In this document: piece after piece, positions 1 to 11,346 of the stretch
Layout: each line of letters starts with the position of its first letter
Numbering within the stretch: position 1 is the stretch's first letter
From: Termitomyces sp. T153
Taxonomy: Eukaryota; Basidiomycota; Agaricomycetes; Agaricales; Lyophyllaceae
Assembly (NCBI GenBank): GCA_018296165.2
Contig: JACKQL020000110.1
Coordinates: 1 to 64,000, forward strand
Direction: 5' to 3'
Length of the DNA stretch: 64,000 bases
Notes under the pieces: generated by a model
What the model was told of the DNA's origin: nothing
Databases searched by the model: none
The model's input: only the letters and a program-made list of their open reading frames with translations
Translations under genes and position numbers: made by a program

Positions 1-255
1 CTGTGATGACTGAACTCAGGCTTGTTCAGAGACCAATACTGACTCCCTTTTTGCTCGACCCCTCTTCATTGTCTCTTATAGGAACTCCTCTCAATCTACT
101 GAGTCATTTATGTTTCATTTGTTAACCCTTTATCCCTATTACTTTATCACAGGTATACAACTTCTACAAGCATATGATTATTGTCTAAAGTATATAAACC
201 CATTGTATTCGATAGTACAGATTAACTTTGAGATTGTTGCTTTTTGATTTGGTTG

Positions 256-2050
256 ATAAACAACCTATTGAGAGAATTAATACTTTGTGGCATGGTGATG
301 GTGTACATGGATGACATACTTGTATATACAAAGACACTGGCAGAGCATCACAAAGTTGTGTTGGAAATCCTCAAAATTCTAGAGCAAAACAAGCTATACC
401 TTAAACCAGAAAAATGCGAGTTTGAAAAGTCAAAGATCAAGTATCTGGGCATGGTAATTGGGGAAGGAAAAGTGGAGATGGACCCAGCAAAGCTGGCAGC
501 AATCAAAGAGTAACCAGTGCCAAGAACCATCAAGCAAACACAATCCTTCCTAGGGTTCTGTAACTTTTACCACAAATTCATTGATGGATTTGCATCAATT
601 GTGAATCCATTGTATAAATTGACTAGAAAGGATCAGAGCTTTCATTGGACTGAAGACTGTAGTAAATCATTTCACACCTTGAAGAATAAGCTGACATTGG
701 CACCTGTCCTAACATTGGCAATAGATAATGAGCCATACAAGATTGAAGCAGATGCATCTGACTATGCATCAAGGGCAGTACTGTCACAGAAACAACAAGG
801 AGAATGGCATCTGGTTGCATATTACTCTAAGAGTTTTACAGCAGTGGAACAAAACTACAAAATACACAATAAAGAAATGCTTGCAATCATATGAGCATTA
901 GAAGAGTGGCATCACCTTGTACTAGGCAGTAAACATACCATAGAAATTTGGATTGATCATAAAAACCTTGAATACTTTTTGACAGCACAAAAATTGAATT
1001 GCAGACAGGCACAATGGTCAGGATTACTGGCAGACTATGACTATACACTGAAACACAAGCCTAGAAAGTCAATGCTCAAGCCTGATGCACTGTCACAAAG
1101 GCCAGATCACAAAAAAGGCATGGAGGACAACAACAAGGATATTACCTTGATAACTGCAGACCATATCTCTGCCCTACACATCTATAGTGCAGTTACAATT
1201 GCTACAGAAGGAGATAGTATAGTACAAATGCTTAAAGAAAGTGGACCTGCTCCAATAAATGAAAAAGACAGGTTTGCAAAGTGGGAACAAGAAGATGGAC
1301 TAACCTTCAGAGATGGCTTAATGGTGGTACATATGAAGGAGGTAAAAAGAAAAATCCTGGAGCTATATCATGATTCTTGCATAGGAGGACATGCAGGGAG
1401 GTACAAAACAAAGGAGTTGATAACACAAAATTACTGGTGGTCCAAAATGACTGAGTACATCAATAAATACGTGGATGGTTGTAGGAAGTGCCAGCAAACC
1501 AAGATTTTTGCACAGAAACCACAAGGTCACCTGTTGCTCAACACTATGCTAGAATTCCCCTCCCAAAATCATCTCTCCAGATTTCATTGTTAGCCTACCT
1601 GTTTCTCTTGGGTATGATGCAATAATGGTGGTTGTAGATCAATTCAGTAAATGCGTCTTTGCAATCCCTTGCAACAAAGAGATGAAGTCCGAGGGGGCAG
1701 CATGCCTGTTCTGAGACCATGTATGGTGTCATGAGGGACTGCTCCAAATGGTAATCAGTGATCAAGGATCTCAGTTTGCTTCTGCATTCACAAAGGAGCT
1801 CTACAAACTCCTAGGCATCACCCGTAACCTCTCGACATTGCACCATCCCCAAACAGACGGGCAAACGGAATGCATAAACCAAGAGATAGAACAATACCTT
1901 AGGCTGTTTATAAATTACCATATGGATGATTGGGCAGACTGGTTACCAGTGGCTGAGTTCTGCTACAACAATAGAGCATCAAGCGCGATGGGTAAATCAC
2001 CCTTTTTCATTAACAAAGGATGTGAGACTTGTAAGGATCTAAGTCCCTCC
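256..2050 (+). mobile_element. Decayed Ty3/gypsy retrotransposon pol (RT-RNase H-integrase)
   Basis: Remnant of an LTR-retrotransposon polyprotein that would have copied RNA into DNA and integrated it. The reading begins inside reverse transcriptase with the YMDDILVYTK catalytic box (about 300-330) and LKPEKCEF. It continues through FLGFCNFYHKF and the RNase H stretch (EADASDYA, YYSKSF, IDHKNLEYF), then the integrase HHCC finger (H..H..CRKCQ near 1370-1490) and integrase core (ISDQGSQF, HHPQTDGQTE near 1750-1870). Lesions: an in-frame TAA at 511-513 where Trp is usual, TGA at 892-894 where Arg (CGA) is usual, and a frame break between about 1590 and 1748. Gag, protease and the N-terminal RT are absent; 1-255 is AT-rich and could be LTR remnant, but no paired LTR is visible. 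Coding similarity fades near 2040. Family assignment is firm; lineage is not determined. Confidence 0.9.
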
Positions 2051-2177
2051 ACTCACACTACCCTAGGCACATACAAAGAATTTGTTCCTTTGTTTGCAAG
2101 CATTGGCTGCTCTGCAGGTCCTACCTTTGGGTACAGCCTTGCAGAGGGCACTTGTGTACCTCCAGTAGCAACACCAC

Positions 2178-2201
2178 TTAGACCAGCTGTAGCTGGTCTA
2201 A
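2178..2201. repeat. 24-nt perfect short palindrome
   Basis: TTAGACCAGCT and its exact reverse complement are separated by GT. It lies in the unassigned stretch between the Ty3 relic and the SINE-like units. It may be a chance hairpin; no function is inferred. Confidence 0.6.
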
Positions 2202-2254
2202 TGTGAGTAGCTGCTGGCATCCCTGGTATCACCCCACTCTTTCTACCCATGCCA

Positions 2255-2584
2255 AATGCATTATCCTCTGTAACTGAAATCAAGTACTGTATGGAAGTAA
2301 TGCATGACACTAATGCATTAGGAACAGAAAAAAATGCCTTACCATAGGATTGATCCAACAACCTCCAGAAAGCATACACACACAGCGACACTTGGACTGT
2401 ATCAACATTATGTATATGTATAATTGTTTGGTCTAATGGTCATTGGTGTTATTTGTTTAGATTTCTGTGCACGATGATCTTGGTTCGATCCCAGCTTTTT
2501 GTTCCTAATGCATCAGTGATGCATTAATGTCATGCATTACTTCCATGCAGTACTTGATTTTGAGTTACAGAGGATAATGCATTA
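2255..2584. mobile_element. Two head-to-head tRNA-derived SINE-like units (or foldback element)
   Basis: About 78 nt at 2256-2333 are the reverse complement of about 88 nt at 2497-2584, with a few substitutions and one ~12-nt indel; both arms share GTTCCTAATGCAT and GTTACAGAGGATAATGCAT-type blocks. Next to the right arm is a tRNA-like head: an A-box-like TGGTCTAATGGTC at 2429-2441 and a perfect B-box GGTTCGATCCC at 2482-2492. Read on the other strand, the left unit carries a weaker B-box-like GGATCAATCC at the matching position. Two SINE copies meeting head to head explains this best; a foldback element with a Pol III promoter is the alternative. No poly-A tail or target duplication was identified. 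Confidence 0.6.
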
Positions 2585-2639
2585 CATTCCTACTGTAATT
2601 ACATAGAATGATGCAATAAAATGACAGGGTCAGCTGGAA

Positions 2640-3166
2640 GTAGATACTACTACTATTAGGCACTGCTGGCACAAAGTGGGCATCCTCCTGAACAATGATT
2701 CAACCTGCTACCCAGCCCACAATACCAGTTGCAGCCCTTCTCAATGCAGACATCCAGCCTGATCCAATTGTAGAAGTGGAGATGCTACAATCAGTTGGTG
2801 TCCTTCAGCCTCAAAATAGAATGACTATTGAGGCTCTCCTCGATCCAGCAGATGATGTACACCATATGGAACAGGCAACAGATGAGGATATTTGTCAGGC
2901 TGCCCTTGATGCATGTAAAGCACAAGAAGATGCAGAAATTGCTGGTGGAGACAATATAATATTAATGACGATTGCACCAATTCATGCATGCCCTGTACAG
3001 CCATGAAGTTCCACAAATTGTTGCACTGATCAAAAGCTCTACCAATGGTATGGAAGATTCCATTGCCCAAGACTTGGATTGTGTTTTGACCTCTTTTAAA
3101 TGGAAGATTTGTCTTGAAGAGTCTCGAAAAATGGTTTCTTCAGAAATAACTGGTTTTTTCACTTGA
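2640..3166 (+). pseudogene. C-terminal tail of a pogo/Tigger-like DDE transposase (CENP-B type)
   Basis: Conceptual translation from about 2645 gives TTTIRHCWHKVGILL, which matches the post-catalytic 'TIxxCWxKAGI' motif of pogo/Tigger transposases. An acidic stretch follows with DEDICQAALDACKAQEDAEI (2880-2940). In a second frame a region ends in LEESRKMVSSEITGFF (to 3166), as expected for the C-terminus of this family in mushrooms. The CENP-B-type DNA-binding domain and the DDE catalytic core are missing, and a frameshift lies near 2970-3010. The element is therefore a 5'-truncated, inactive fragment. Assignment rests on remembered family motifs, not a search. Confidence 0.6.
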
Positions 3167-4016
3167 AATTAGCTAGTTTTATTACACAATACATCTACAA
3201 TAGTTAGAAAAGTGAAAATACAGCATTTTGGGTTGTTTTGAGACCTTTTTACTTTGTCTCCCTCATATGCTATTCTTTCTCAAAATCCATAGTTTAGTCC
3301 AAAAATCCCCATTATGAATCTAGTTTGGATTAAATGAATCTGCTGGATTAACCCTCCATATTCTTGTTAGCCCCTTTCTTTTTTTTAAGGAATAGGAGGC
3401 CCCTCCCCCTTCCCTTCTCAGGATCCATACCCCTTGTTTTTTTTTGAATTCCCCCATCCCATTGTTAGACCACAAACCTGAATTCCATCGAAAATTAGCT
3501 GGGTGAAAATTGTTGACATGATTGCTGCTGACAGCCATGGTCTCAAATGCTTTCGACAGCTGTCAGTGTCGCGTGATAAGACTGGAGGGCAGTACTGAGC
3601 ATTGTTGAATGCAACGGAAGGATAGGGCAGCTCATCGTTGCTCAAGCCCAAGTCATAATTCCCTGAGAATATGCATAAGGATGTGCCGTCACTGGTGAGG
3701 AAGCCTGAGCCAGAAATTAGCCTGCTTGCCTGAGATGGGACTTGAGTAGTTTTGATAGGTCGCGTTCCTAGCATCAGGGCTGCCGTTGTACATAACTTCG
3801 ATACAACGCGACGCGCTATGAGTATGCTTGCTGAAGTTTACACTGTGACTGCTACATATCTTGGAAAGCTATAGACCAGCAAGCGATGTCAATCAACTGT
3901 TCATCAACTGTGTTTAAATTCCAACCTGAGTTCGAATGAAAAGTCCCTTGTAAATATGGATCCCAATTGGATCCTAGGCTATATATTTGGGCAAGTATGG
4001 AAGTGCTGTTTTGCTG
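3167..4016. other. No supported gene
   Basis: AT-rich sequence with homopolymer runs up to about 3460, then ordinary-composition sequence. A minus-strand reading of 118 codons at 3418-3774 matches no family I recognise and has no convincing start or splice context. The 3' part may have been the promoter of the dead terpene synthase. Confidence 0.5.
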
Positions 4017-5270
4017 ATGATGTCCACTACCTTGCAAACAGTTTTCATTCTCCCTGATATTCTTGCAGAATGGCCTGGAAGCGCAATGTCAATCTACTCT
4101 CTGGCCTTCAGACCTAAGCAGAATTAACAGCATGGATTCAGAGTTTTGTTGCATTCACACCACGCTTGCAACAGATATTGGAACTTGGTAATCATTGTGA
4201 GCATAGCTTGCCTTTTAGTCAAAGAATGGTTCAGATTGTAATGTTTTACCCATTAGACTTACTCTCTTCTCTCGCATATCCCTTGGAGAATGAAGGTACT
4301 CACATCTTTCAACTTATCCTAACCATACACACACCTCAAGATGCCGCTGAATATTCAGACGTCTTTCGCGTGGGCTGCGACTTCATGAATTGGTGTTTCT
4401 TCTTCGATGAATGTACCGATATTGCGACTCCTCAGGAAGCTCAGGAAGCTCAGGAAATGGTCACTATTGCCATGGATGTTATACGTAATCCTGATAAAGA
4501 AAGGCCACATGGCGAGTTCATCATTGGAGAAGCTACTCGACAGTGAGTGCTGAGTTTATTGAAAGGACTGCCAGTGTTGATCGCGTGTGCCTTGATTTAG
4601 ATTTTGGAAGTTGTCATCAAAGTGTGCATCCGAAAGTGCACGTCATCAATTCATTGAGACGCTCGCCAAATTTACTGCCTCGTTTGTTCAACAAGCTCAG
4701 GATCGTGCTCAAAGCTACATTAGAAACATTGGCGAATATTTCCTTGTCCGCCGTGAAACAATCGGGGCAAGGCCGTCATTCGTAGTTCTAGAATTTGGGC
4801 TCAATCTTCCGGGATGAGGTCTTCGAAGATCCTCTTATTCGGAGGCTCAGCAATATCTGTGTCGATCTGATCATTCTCAGTAATTTGAACATCACAGCTC
4901 CTCCTCTGTACATTTTCTCATTTTCTTCTGTCCTAGGATATATGTTCTTACAACGTGGAGCAAGCCCGCGGCGATGCTGATCACAACCTTGTCACTATCT
5001 TGATGCATCATGAAAACCTTGCTTTAAATGAAGCAATGAAATGGATTGGTGACTATGCCTCAAAGATTGTGCGCGAGTTTTTAAACGACCTCGACCATGT
5101 TCCATCTTTTGGCGCAGACAGGAAACTACCGGCGAAGTAAATATCGGATGGTATGTAGACTCCAACCTGTCAAACGTATAGATCCATGTCGTAATCTCAA
5201 AGATGACGGCACGAGACATCTCAAAAAAATGGTACCCCATTGTGGTTTCGAAAAAGTACATACCGATAAG
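4017..5270 (+). pseudogene. Sesquiterpene synthase pseudogene (class I terpene cyclase, basidiomycete type)
   Basis: Ancestrally an enzyme cyclising farnesyl diphosphate to a sesquiterpene. ATGs at 4017/4020 open the family N-terminus (ILPDILAEWP). The metal-binding Asp-rich motif is present as DECTD (4406-4420). The NSE/DTE motif reads N-D-I-C-S-Y-N-V-E, followed by QARGD and HNLVTILMH (about 4937-5000). Introns are at 4296-4340 and 4543-4600. Lesions: one base missing at about 4074 (the family WPWK reads WPG), TAA at 4115-4117, one extra G at 4811-4813 breaking LPDEV, a GT donor lost to TT at 4885 (the acceptor at 4936 remains), and a collapsed C-terminus after VPSFG. Each lesion is read directly; the product of the former enzyme cannot be told. 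No tailoring genes sit beside it. Confidence 0.85.
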
Positions 5271-5581
5271 GTAGCCGTTCACTCGGGCTGGCAGACTCAA
5301 CCTTCGTGTGATAATTTCCGAAGATATTGAACCCGGAGGCAATTTGCGACCAGCGCTCTTCTCTAATCGCAGGAAGTAGACATTTTGGGCTGTGGCCAGT
5401 AACACAACAACAGCACTTGCAGCGACAACAGGCTAAAAGAGCATCGATATCCCGATTCCGAGTCAATATTATGTAATACTATTAACATTCGGCAACGCGA
5501 TCAGTAATAAATAATCACAAATAACGCCTTCGTTAATTACACCCACGTCGCACACCTTCAAACAGCCAGTAACGCGACAGG

Positions 5582-7833
5582 ATGAGCAGAAACAACGTCA
5601 GAGGGCCTACATCTGCCCTCACAGAATTCCTCAAGGTAATTTCGCGTTTCCATCTGAAGAAAGTAGTTTTCAGTCACTCACTATCTTAAAGGCATCCGGG
5701 ATCACAGCGACTTCAATTGCAGCACACAGGCAAAATGAAGAAGCAGAAGAGCCTGTTGCTGGTCCCAGTGGCACAAGGGATAGTGAGAATGAAGAAGACG
5801 AGAACGGAGAGATGGGCCATGCGGAGGAAGATGAGGCTGTTCCCCGACAGCGTCCCAAAAGACAAGGAAGGGCTTCTGTGCGTTTTATCTCAACTTTTTC
5901 CATGTCAAAAATTAATTCTTGAGAAGATTTCTACTGCATATGACTCTGACAATCTTGATGGAGAGCAAGAGGAGAAATCTCCACCTGCGAAAAAGCGCAA
6001 GCTTACAAAAGCTGCTGAGGCGAAATTGAAGGCTAAGGAAAAGGCCAAGGCCAAGAAGAATAAAAAGAACGAGAACAGTGACAATGAACAGGAAGACCCA
6101 TACCGTGCACTTGCTAGCTCTTGGGGCGGTAAAGCAGCTTCCCCCGCAAAGCCTGTCATTGGAAATTTCGAAGATTGTGCAAAGTGCAAGGTTCAATTTA
6201 CAGTGGTATATTTATTATTCTTTTCATTATCGGTCTACAATATTGACATGTGGCTTACAAGACCAGGTATACAATGCCAGCTGTCCCCGGGCCCGGCTTT
6301 CTTTGCCATAAATGCGCTAAAGAGTCGGGAAATGATCCTTTCAAGAAACCTGCCGCCCCCAAGCGCAAGAAAGTGCCTGCGGAGAAGAGGACTGTTGTCA
6401 ATTTCGAAGAAAAAAGATTCCCGACGTTGGCGTCCCTTTGTATCCAGGTAAGTTTCGGGGATTCTGTGCTATCGTCGGCTAATGAATCATATTTTAGCTC
6501 ATCACAAAGCATATTGACGATGTTGAAGCTTTAGGAGATATTGGTGCGATGAACATGGATGCCATCTCGAAGGCATTGTCCAAAAATCGAGCATTGTATG
6601 CGTTGGTACTCATTGAATTCATCTCTTGGGCTAAATCCATGAAACAGAACACCGAAGAATGCTCACCTCTTTTACAACGCCACAAACAGCACACTTACTC
6701 TTTACGATGCAACCAGTTCGCGGCTTTCTTTCATCCCGTAATTTACCCTGACATCTGCTCCAGATTTGCCTTCACCCGCCCTCGAGACACTTGTATACCT
6801 CAACCCGAACATCACCTCTCTTCGCCTTGATTTCTGTGGACATATGAACGACAAAGTCATGTCCATCATGTGTAGTTCCCTTCCCTCTCTTATTCACCTA
6901 GAACTCCTCGGCCCCTTCCTTGTTCGCTCACCCATATGGGTCACTTTCTTCAAGTCTCACCCCAGCCTTGAGACTTTCAAGATCACCCAGTCCCCAAGAT
7001 TTGACATCGAAGCTATGCTTGCGCTCAAGAAGTATTGCGCTTCCACCCTCACTGAACTCCGTCTACGTGAGGTTGGTGCCATGAACGACGCGTTCCTCGA
7101 TGCGATTGGAAGTTTGAAGAAGGTTGAGAAGTTAGATATTGGGGACCCTGGGAAGGCAAATGAGTGCACGGCTGAGGCGCTACAAGGCGTGTTGTTTGCG
7201 CTTTCTGGGACCCTGCGTGTACTTGATGTTTCCAGGCACGAGCAGGTCACGGACTCTGTGCTCAAGGAGGGTTTGGCTGGCACGCGTCACATGGACGAGC
7301 TCGTTGCGCGGAACACGACATTGCTTACTGATATGGGTGTGGCGGAGTTCTTCAAGACTTGGAAGAACCAGCCGCTGCGTCGCATTGACTTTGGACGGAA
7401 CCACGACCTGGGGAGCGCGGCGTTAGTCGCGTTGATCGAGCACAGCGGAGAAAGGCTAGAGGAGCTAGGAATAAATGGCTGGGGTGATGTCGAAACTGGG
7501 GCACTGAAGATGCTAGGCCGGCTTGGTGGAGAACTCAGGAGGTTGGACGTAGGGTGGGTGAGGGAGGTGGACGATTTTGTCGTTAAAGGGTGGATGGAGG
7601 GTGATGCGGAAGAGGATGTAGAGTCGAAGAAGACGAAGGGTAGGAAGGAGGAGGTTACGAGGTCGGCGGGGTGTACTAGGCTGTGTGAGGTTAAGGTGTG
7701 GGGGTGTAATAAGATTACGGCGAGGTGTCCCAGAAAGGTGAGTATCTTTGGTTTGGTGGAGGCTCAGGCTGACGGATGCTTTCTATAGAAAGGGGTAAGT
7801 ATCCATGGTGTGGAGTCTCATATTACCATATAA
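5582..7833 (+). CDS. RAD7: DNA repair protein RAD7 homologue
   Basis: RAD7 works with RAD16 in global-genome nucleotide excision repair and in a Cullin-based ubiquitin ligase in yeast. The N-terminus MSRNNVRGPTSALTEFLK is characteristic of the family. A Lys/Glu-rich basic linker follows, then a zinc-ribbon-like C-x2-C ... C-x2-C (CAKC near 6178 and CHKC near 6304), then leucine-rich repeats to the end. GT-AG introns fit at 5636-5691, 5878-5923, 6206-6261, 6448-6497, 6596-6647, 6716-6763 and 7738-7788, giving eight exons. The last intron restores the family-like end CPRKKGVSIHGVE before TAA at 7831-7833. No lesions seen. The neighbours (dead terpene synthase upstream, MFS transporter downstream) are unrelated. 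Confidence 0.93.
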
Positions 7834-9324
7834 ATGGCAATGGTTCGACTATGTGTCTGTATGTACAACATTTACAGGAATTTATCTATTGTTAGTCTTT
7901 CCAGTGTGTGAAAGTCTGATCGTGCAGTACAGAGCCAATGAAATCATTGATGGTCATTATGATTGGGTAAGCGCCCAGTGGGTTTGTCGCCAATAGTAAT
8001 TGCTTACTTTTCACATAGCCCCTTGTTGATCTTTGTCAAAAAGCTATTGAGTATTCCTAGCCAAAAGCAAAGCATCCAAAGACAAGAAGAAAGTTGCAAA
8101 TCCATCGAATGGGGCATCTTTGAGTTCGACGGCTCAATGTCAGACTTTAAAGGATGACGCGTTGCGGACCGTTTTTGACTTGTGGCGGACGGTATAGGGT
8201 CCATGCCATGCAATATCGTACCATGTACAAAAGTATAAGGACGGATCCGACAACGTTGATAAGATGATAAGATCGAACAGGCTAAGATTATATCTACTAA
8301 GAAACAGGTTGAAAAGCTCACCGGGGATGGGGTATTTCAGACGATTAGTTGGCTGCACCAGTATCTCGAACCAATATGCGTAGAGAGAACGGGGCGTGAA
8401 ATCCATTCAAAGCGATTCTTTTTGAAATTTGAGTAATTGTTTCGTGTAAACAACTCGGAGCATGAGCGCTAAACTTCTGTCGTCAGCCGACAGGCTAAGC
8501 GATGGTCTTGTTGAAGCCCTCGTCATGCGTCGCAAAAGGATCAGGGTCTGCTAAATTGGTCAGCGATATAGGCAGTACTTCAGGAAGCACTACCTATATC
8601 GTTTTGATCTAGAAATTGTGCTAAACTTTTCTTACATAGGACGATGCTGGGAAGTTGAATCTTCAACAATACACATGGTCGGAAATTATCAAACGAAGCT
8701 TGGTGGGTAGTGGTGGTCCAACTCATCTTACTTGAATGTCTTGATCTGCCCTTTTTTCGTAGTTCTTTCATGAAGCTCAATGAGTTCACAGCTGACATTG
8801 AGAACCGCCTTGTCCGCCTTTGCCACGGTTACAATGATATTATTGGCTTTCTGTCGTTCTATACATCCAGCCGAAGATGCCGCGTGTCGTGCTACTCTCT
8901 TGGTCCGGTGTCATTATCATAGCCTCTAATCTCATGCCATTTCCCTTACCCAATGGGGGCGAGAAAAGCGGGATGTATTCGAAATGAGATCCTATATATT
9001 CGGGGCTCTGAAGGATGAACCTGACACGTTCATGGAAGCCTTTCTTATACGCTGAAGGCGAATTTGGAACCGACAAGTATCGTTTGAAGAAGTTGCTCGG
9101 CAAAGTGCGCGAAGGACTCCGACTGGCGTGGATGGCCGCAGTGGAATCCATAGGGGAAGTCTGACGGGAATGATGATTACCAACGAGCTCAGTTATTATT
9201 ACACTGCATAGTACTTGTAACCGGACCGAAAAGACTCGAACTTTCCGGGCAATCATTCGACTTCTCAACCCTGCTTATCTACATATTTACCAAATTAAGT
9301 GAGTCGCGGGGCTTGCACAAAACG
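7834..9324. other. No firmly supported gene; possible weak minus-strand reading
   Basis: Roughly 1.5 kb between RAD7 and the MFS gene. On the minus strand 8840-9268 is open for 142 codons, and a shifted frame immediately downstream reads IVTVAKADKAVLNVSCELIE before TAA near 8740. I recognise no domain, and the join would need an intron I cannot place with confidence. No repeats or RNA genes were noted. Confidence 0.4.
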
Positions 9325-11346
9325 ATGGCAGGGGAATCCTTGTCAGAGACCAGCCCGCTACTTGAGCATGCTTTGGTCTATCAGCGTTTTTCCAGACGTA
9401 TGAAATGGGTCATCGTAGCCCTAGTGGCCTGGTGCGGATTAATGCCTTGTGAGTTTTTCTGGCGCATTCTCATTTTTCCAGGGATTGGCACTCATGATTT
9501 TCAACAGTATTTGTTGCAGGAGCTTTCATGCCCTCGATACCCCAGATTGCAGAAGATCTTGATACCACTGGTTCCATTGTCAGGTTTGTTGAGGGCCATC
9601 TCAGAGATACAATATCTGAATCTTTGCAGCCTGGCTGTCAGTGTACATATCTTTTCTACCAGCATCGGGGCGCTTTCTGGAGCTGCCTATTCTACTTTCT
9701 GCAAGTGACGGCCTGACTGAAGTCGCGCATTGACTGAATGGGAAACGTTCACAGACGGCAGACGTATAGTGTACCTAGTCATGCTACCTCTGTTTTGCAT
9801 AGGATCCTTTGGAGTTGCACGGTCAGCAAGTGTCCCGGAACTTCTGACTTGGCGCTTTGTGCAAGCGTTCGGGACCTCTCCGGGATTGTCCCTTGGTGCT
9901 GGCGTAATCGGGGACATCTTTCAACTTGAAGAACGCGGAACAGCGATGGGCGTTTTCTTTTCTGTATGTCTTCTTTGACATAGTAGATAATGTCTTCTTA
10001 CGGATCTTGAAGGCCTCCCTCCTTGGGCCAGCGTTAGCTCCACCAGTAGGCGGTTAGCATATTCTAGGTCTTTTATCCTTATTCAGACTCAAGGTATTTT
10101 ATTGAGGCTTTTTCACGCAATATTCCACTTGGCGCGTATTACAATTGGTCCTGGGTATCACAGGATGCGGTATATTTGCTTTGATATCGATGTTCTTCCC
10201 TGAAACTAGTCATCCTGGATCAAGGGGTATCGACAAGATACCAGATGGTCAGTCGAAGATCGTCTTTGTCAACCCCATGCGGCCTATAGCCTTGTTTCGC
10301 AGCCCGAATCTTTTCCTTGTGGTCAGTTCATACGTCGTGGCAGAGTACACTTCACTGAAACAGTTATATGAAGTCTTTATCAGGTTTCCTCGTTCTTCTG
10401 ACAGATTATAGTGCGCTTTAGTGCTTCTTTCACTCACGGGTTCATCGTTTAACCAGGCTTTCTAGTCCTTTTGGTCCCGCTGGCGTACACTATCGTAAGT
10501 TGCAATCATCCTATATCAGAAGCCACGTTCATGTTCCCAAGGGCGCTCGATATCATATTACCAGCACAGCGATAATAGGAGCATGCTTCTTACCATCCGG
10601 ACTTGGAAATATGAGTACGAATTTGGAAACGCTCATTTGATACAAACTGACACCCACTGACAACTTCGTCCATAGTTGGCGCACCATTGGCAGGTAGACT
10701 ATCTGATCGTGTCGTGGTGGCATGGCGCGCTCGGCGTGGTGGGAAATGGTATCCAGAGGACAGGTTGCGCGCGGCGATCTATGGAGCCCTCATCTTCATT
10801 CCACTATCTATGTTGGGCTTTGGTCTCCTGATCGAGTACGTGCCGGGGATGTTTGGCTTGATTCTCACCTTGGTCTGTCTTTTCGTTCATGGTGTCGGGG
10901 TATGTACGTCTCTCAATGATACAAGCGTCGTCGCTATAGCATCCATTCGGTAGATCGACATAGCTCTCAGCCCATCTGCAGCATATACTGTTGATGTCAT
11001 GCACTCGCGCAGTGCAGAGGCAATGGCTGCTATGATGTAAGTCACATTCAACTCACCTGATATGATTCAATATTATCGTTTCACAATCACAGGGGTCTAC
11101 GAGCACTGATGCTCTCCGTCTGTGTCTCTGGAGTTCTTCCCGCTATTGAGACTTTCGGCGTATTGTCAACTAATTCGGCCGCAGCTCTGATGAGCTGGGT
11201 AGCTTGCTTGTGAGTATCTCGATTTTGCGTCAAGTGACAAGTCGAAGTGCTTATTCTCATGCAGGATCCTGTGGTTAATGATCCAATTCGGCACAGAACT
11301 ACGGGCTTGGGTTGACGTCGGGTATTCAACGGCTGAAAACAATTAG
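9325..11346 (+). CDS. Major facilitator superfamily transporter (drug:H+ antiporter-like)
   Basis: Predicted plasma-membrane transporter; the substrate is unknown. Exon 1 starts MAGESLSETSPLL and enters the first membrane helix. Recognisable blocks in order: FVAGAFMPSIPQIAEDL, STFYGRRIVYL, a helix with SVPELLTWRFVQAFGTSPG, GDIFQLEERGTAMG, GPALAPPVGG, MFFPETSHPG, VLLVPLAYTI, FLPSGLGNMIGAPLAGRLSD and LSPSAAYTVDVM. About ten introns are needed. Clear ones are 9449-9507 and 9701-9754, the latter with a non-canonical GC donor (GCAAGT) whose use restores STFYGRR. One splice junction around 10320-10460 is not resolved, so an undetected lesion there is possible. Stop TAG at 11344-11346. It converges on the Argonaute gene. 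Confidence 0.85.

Noticed and set aside
2424..2500. A functional tRNA gene
   Set aside because: A- and B-box motifs are present, but no anticodon stem forms between them and the 3' side runs straight into a repeat tail, so a SINE-like head fits better.
3418..3774. A 118-codon minus-strand gene candidate
   Set aside because: No recognisable domain, no promoter or splice context, and it adjoins transposon debris; not supported.
4995..5405. A 136-codon minus-strand open frame
   Set aside because: It is antisense to the terpene synthase C-terminus, whose NSE motif and downstream residues are clear on the plus strand.
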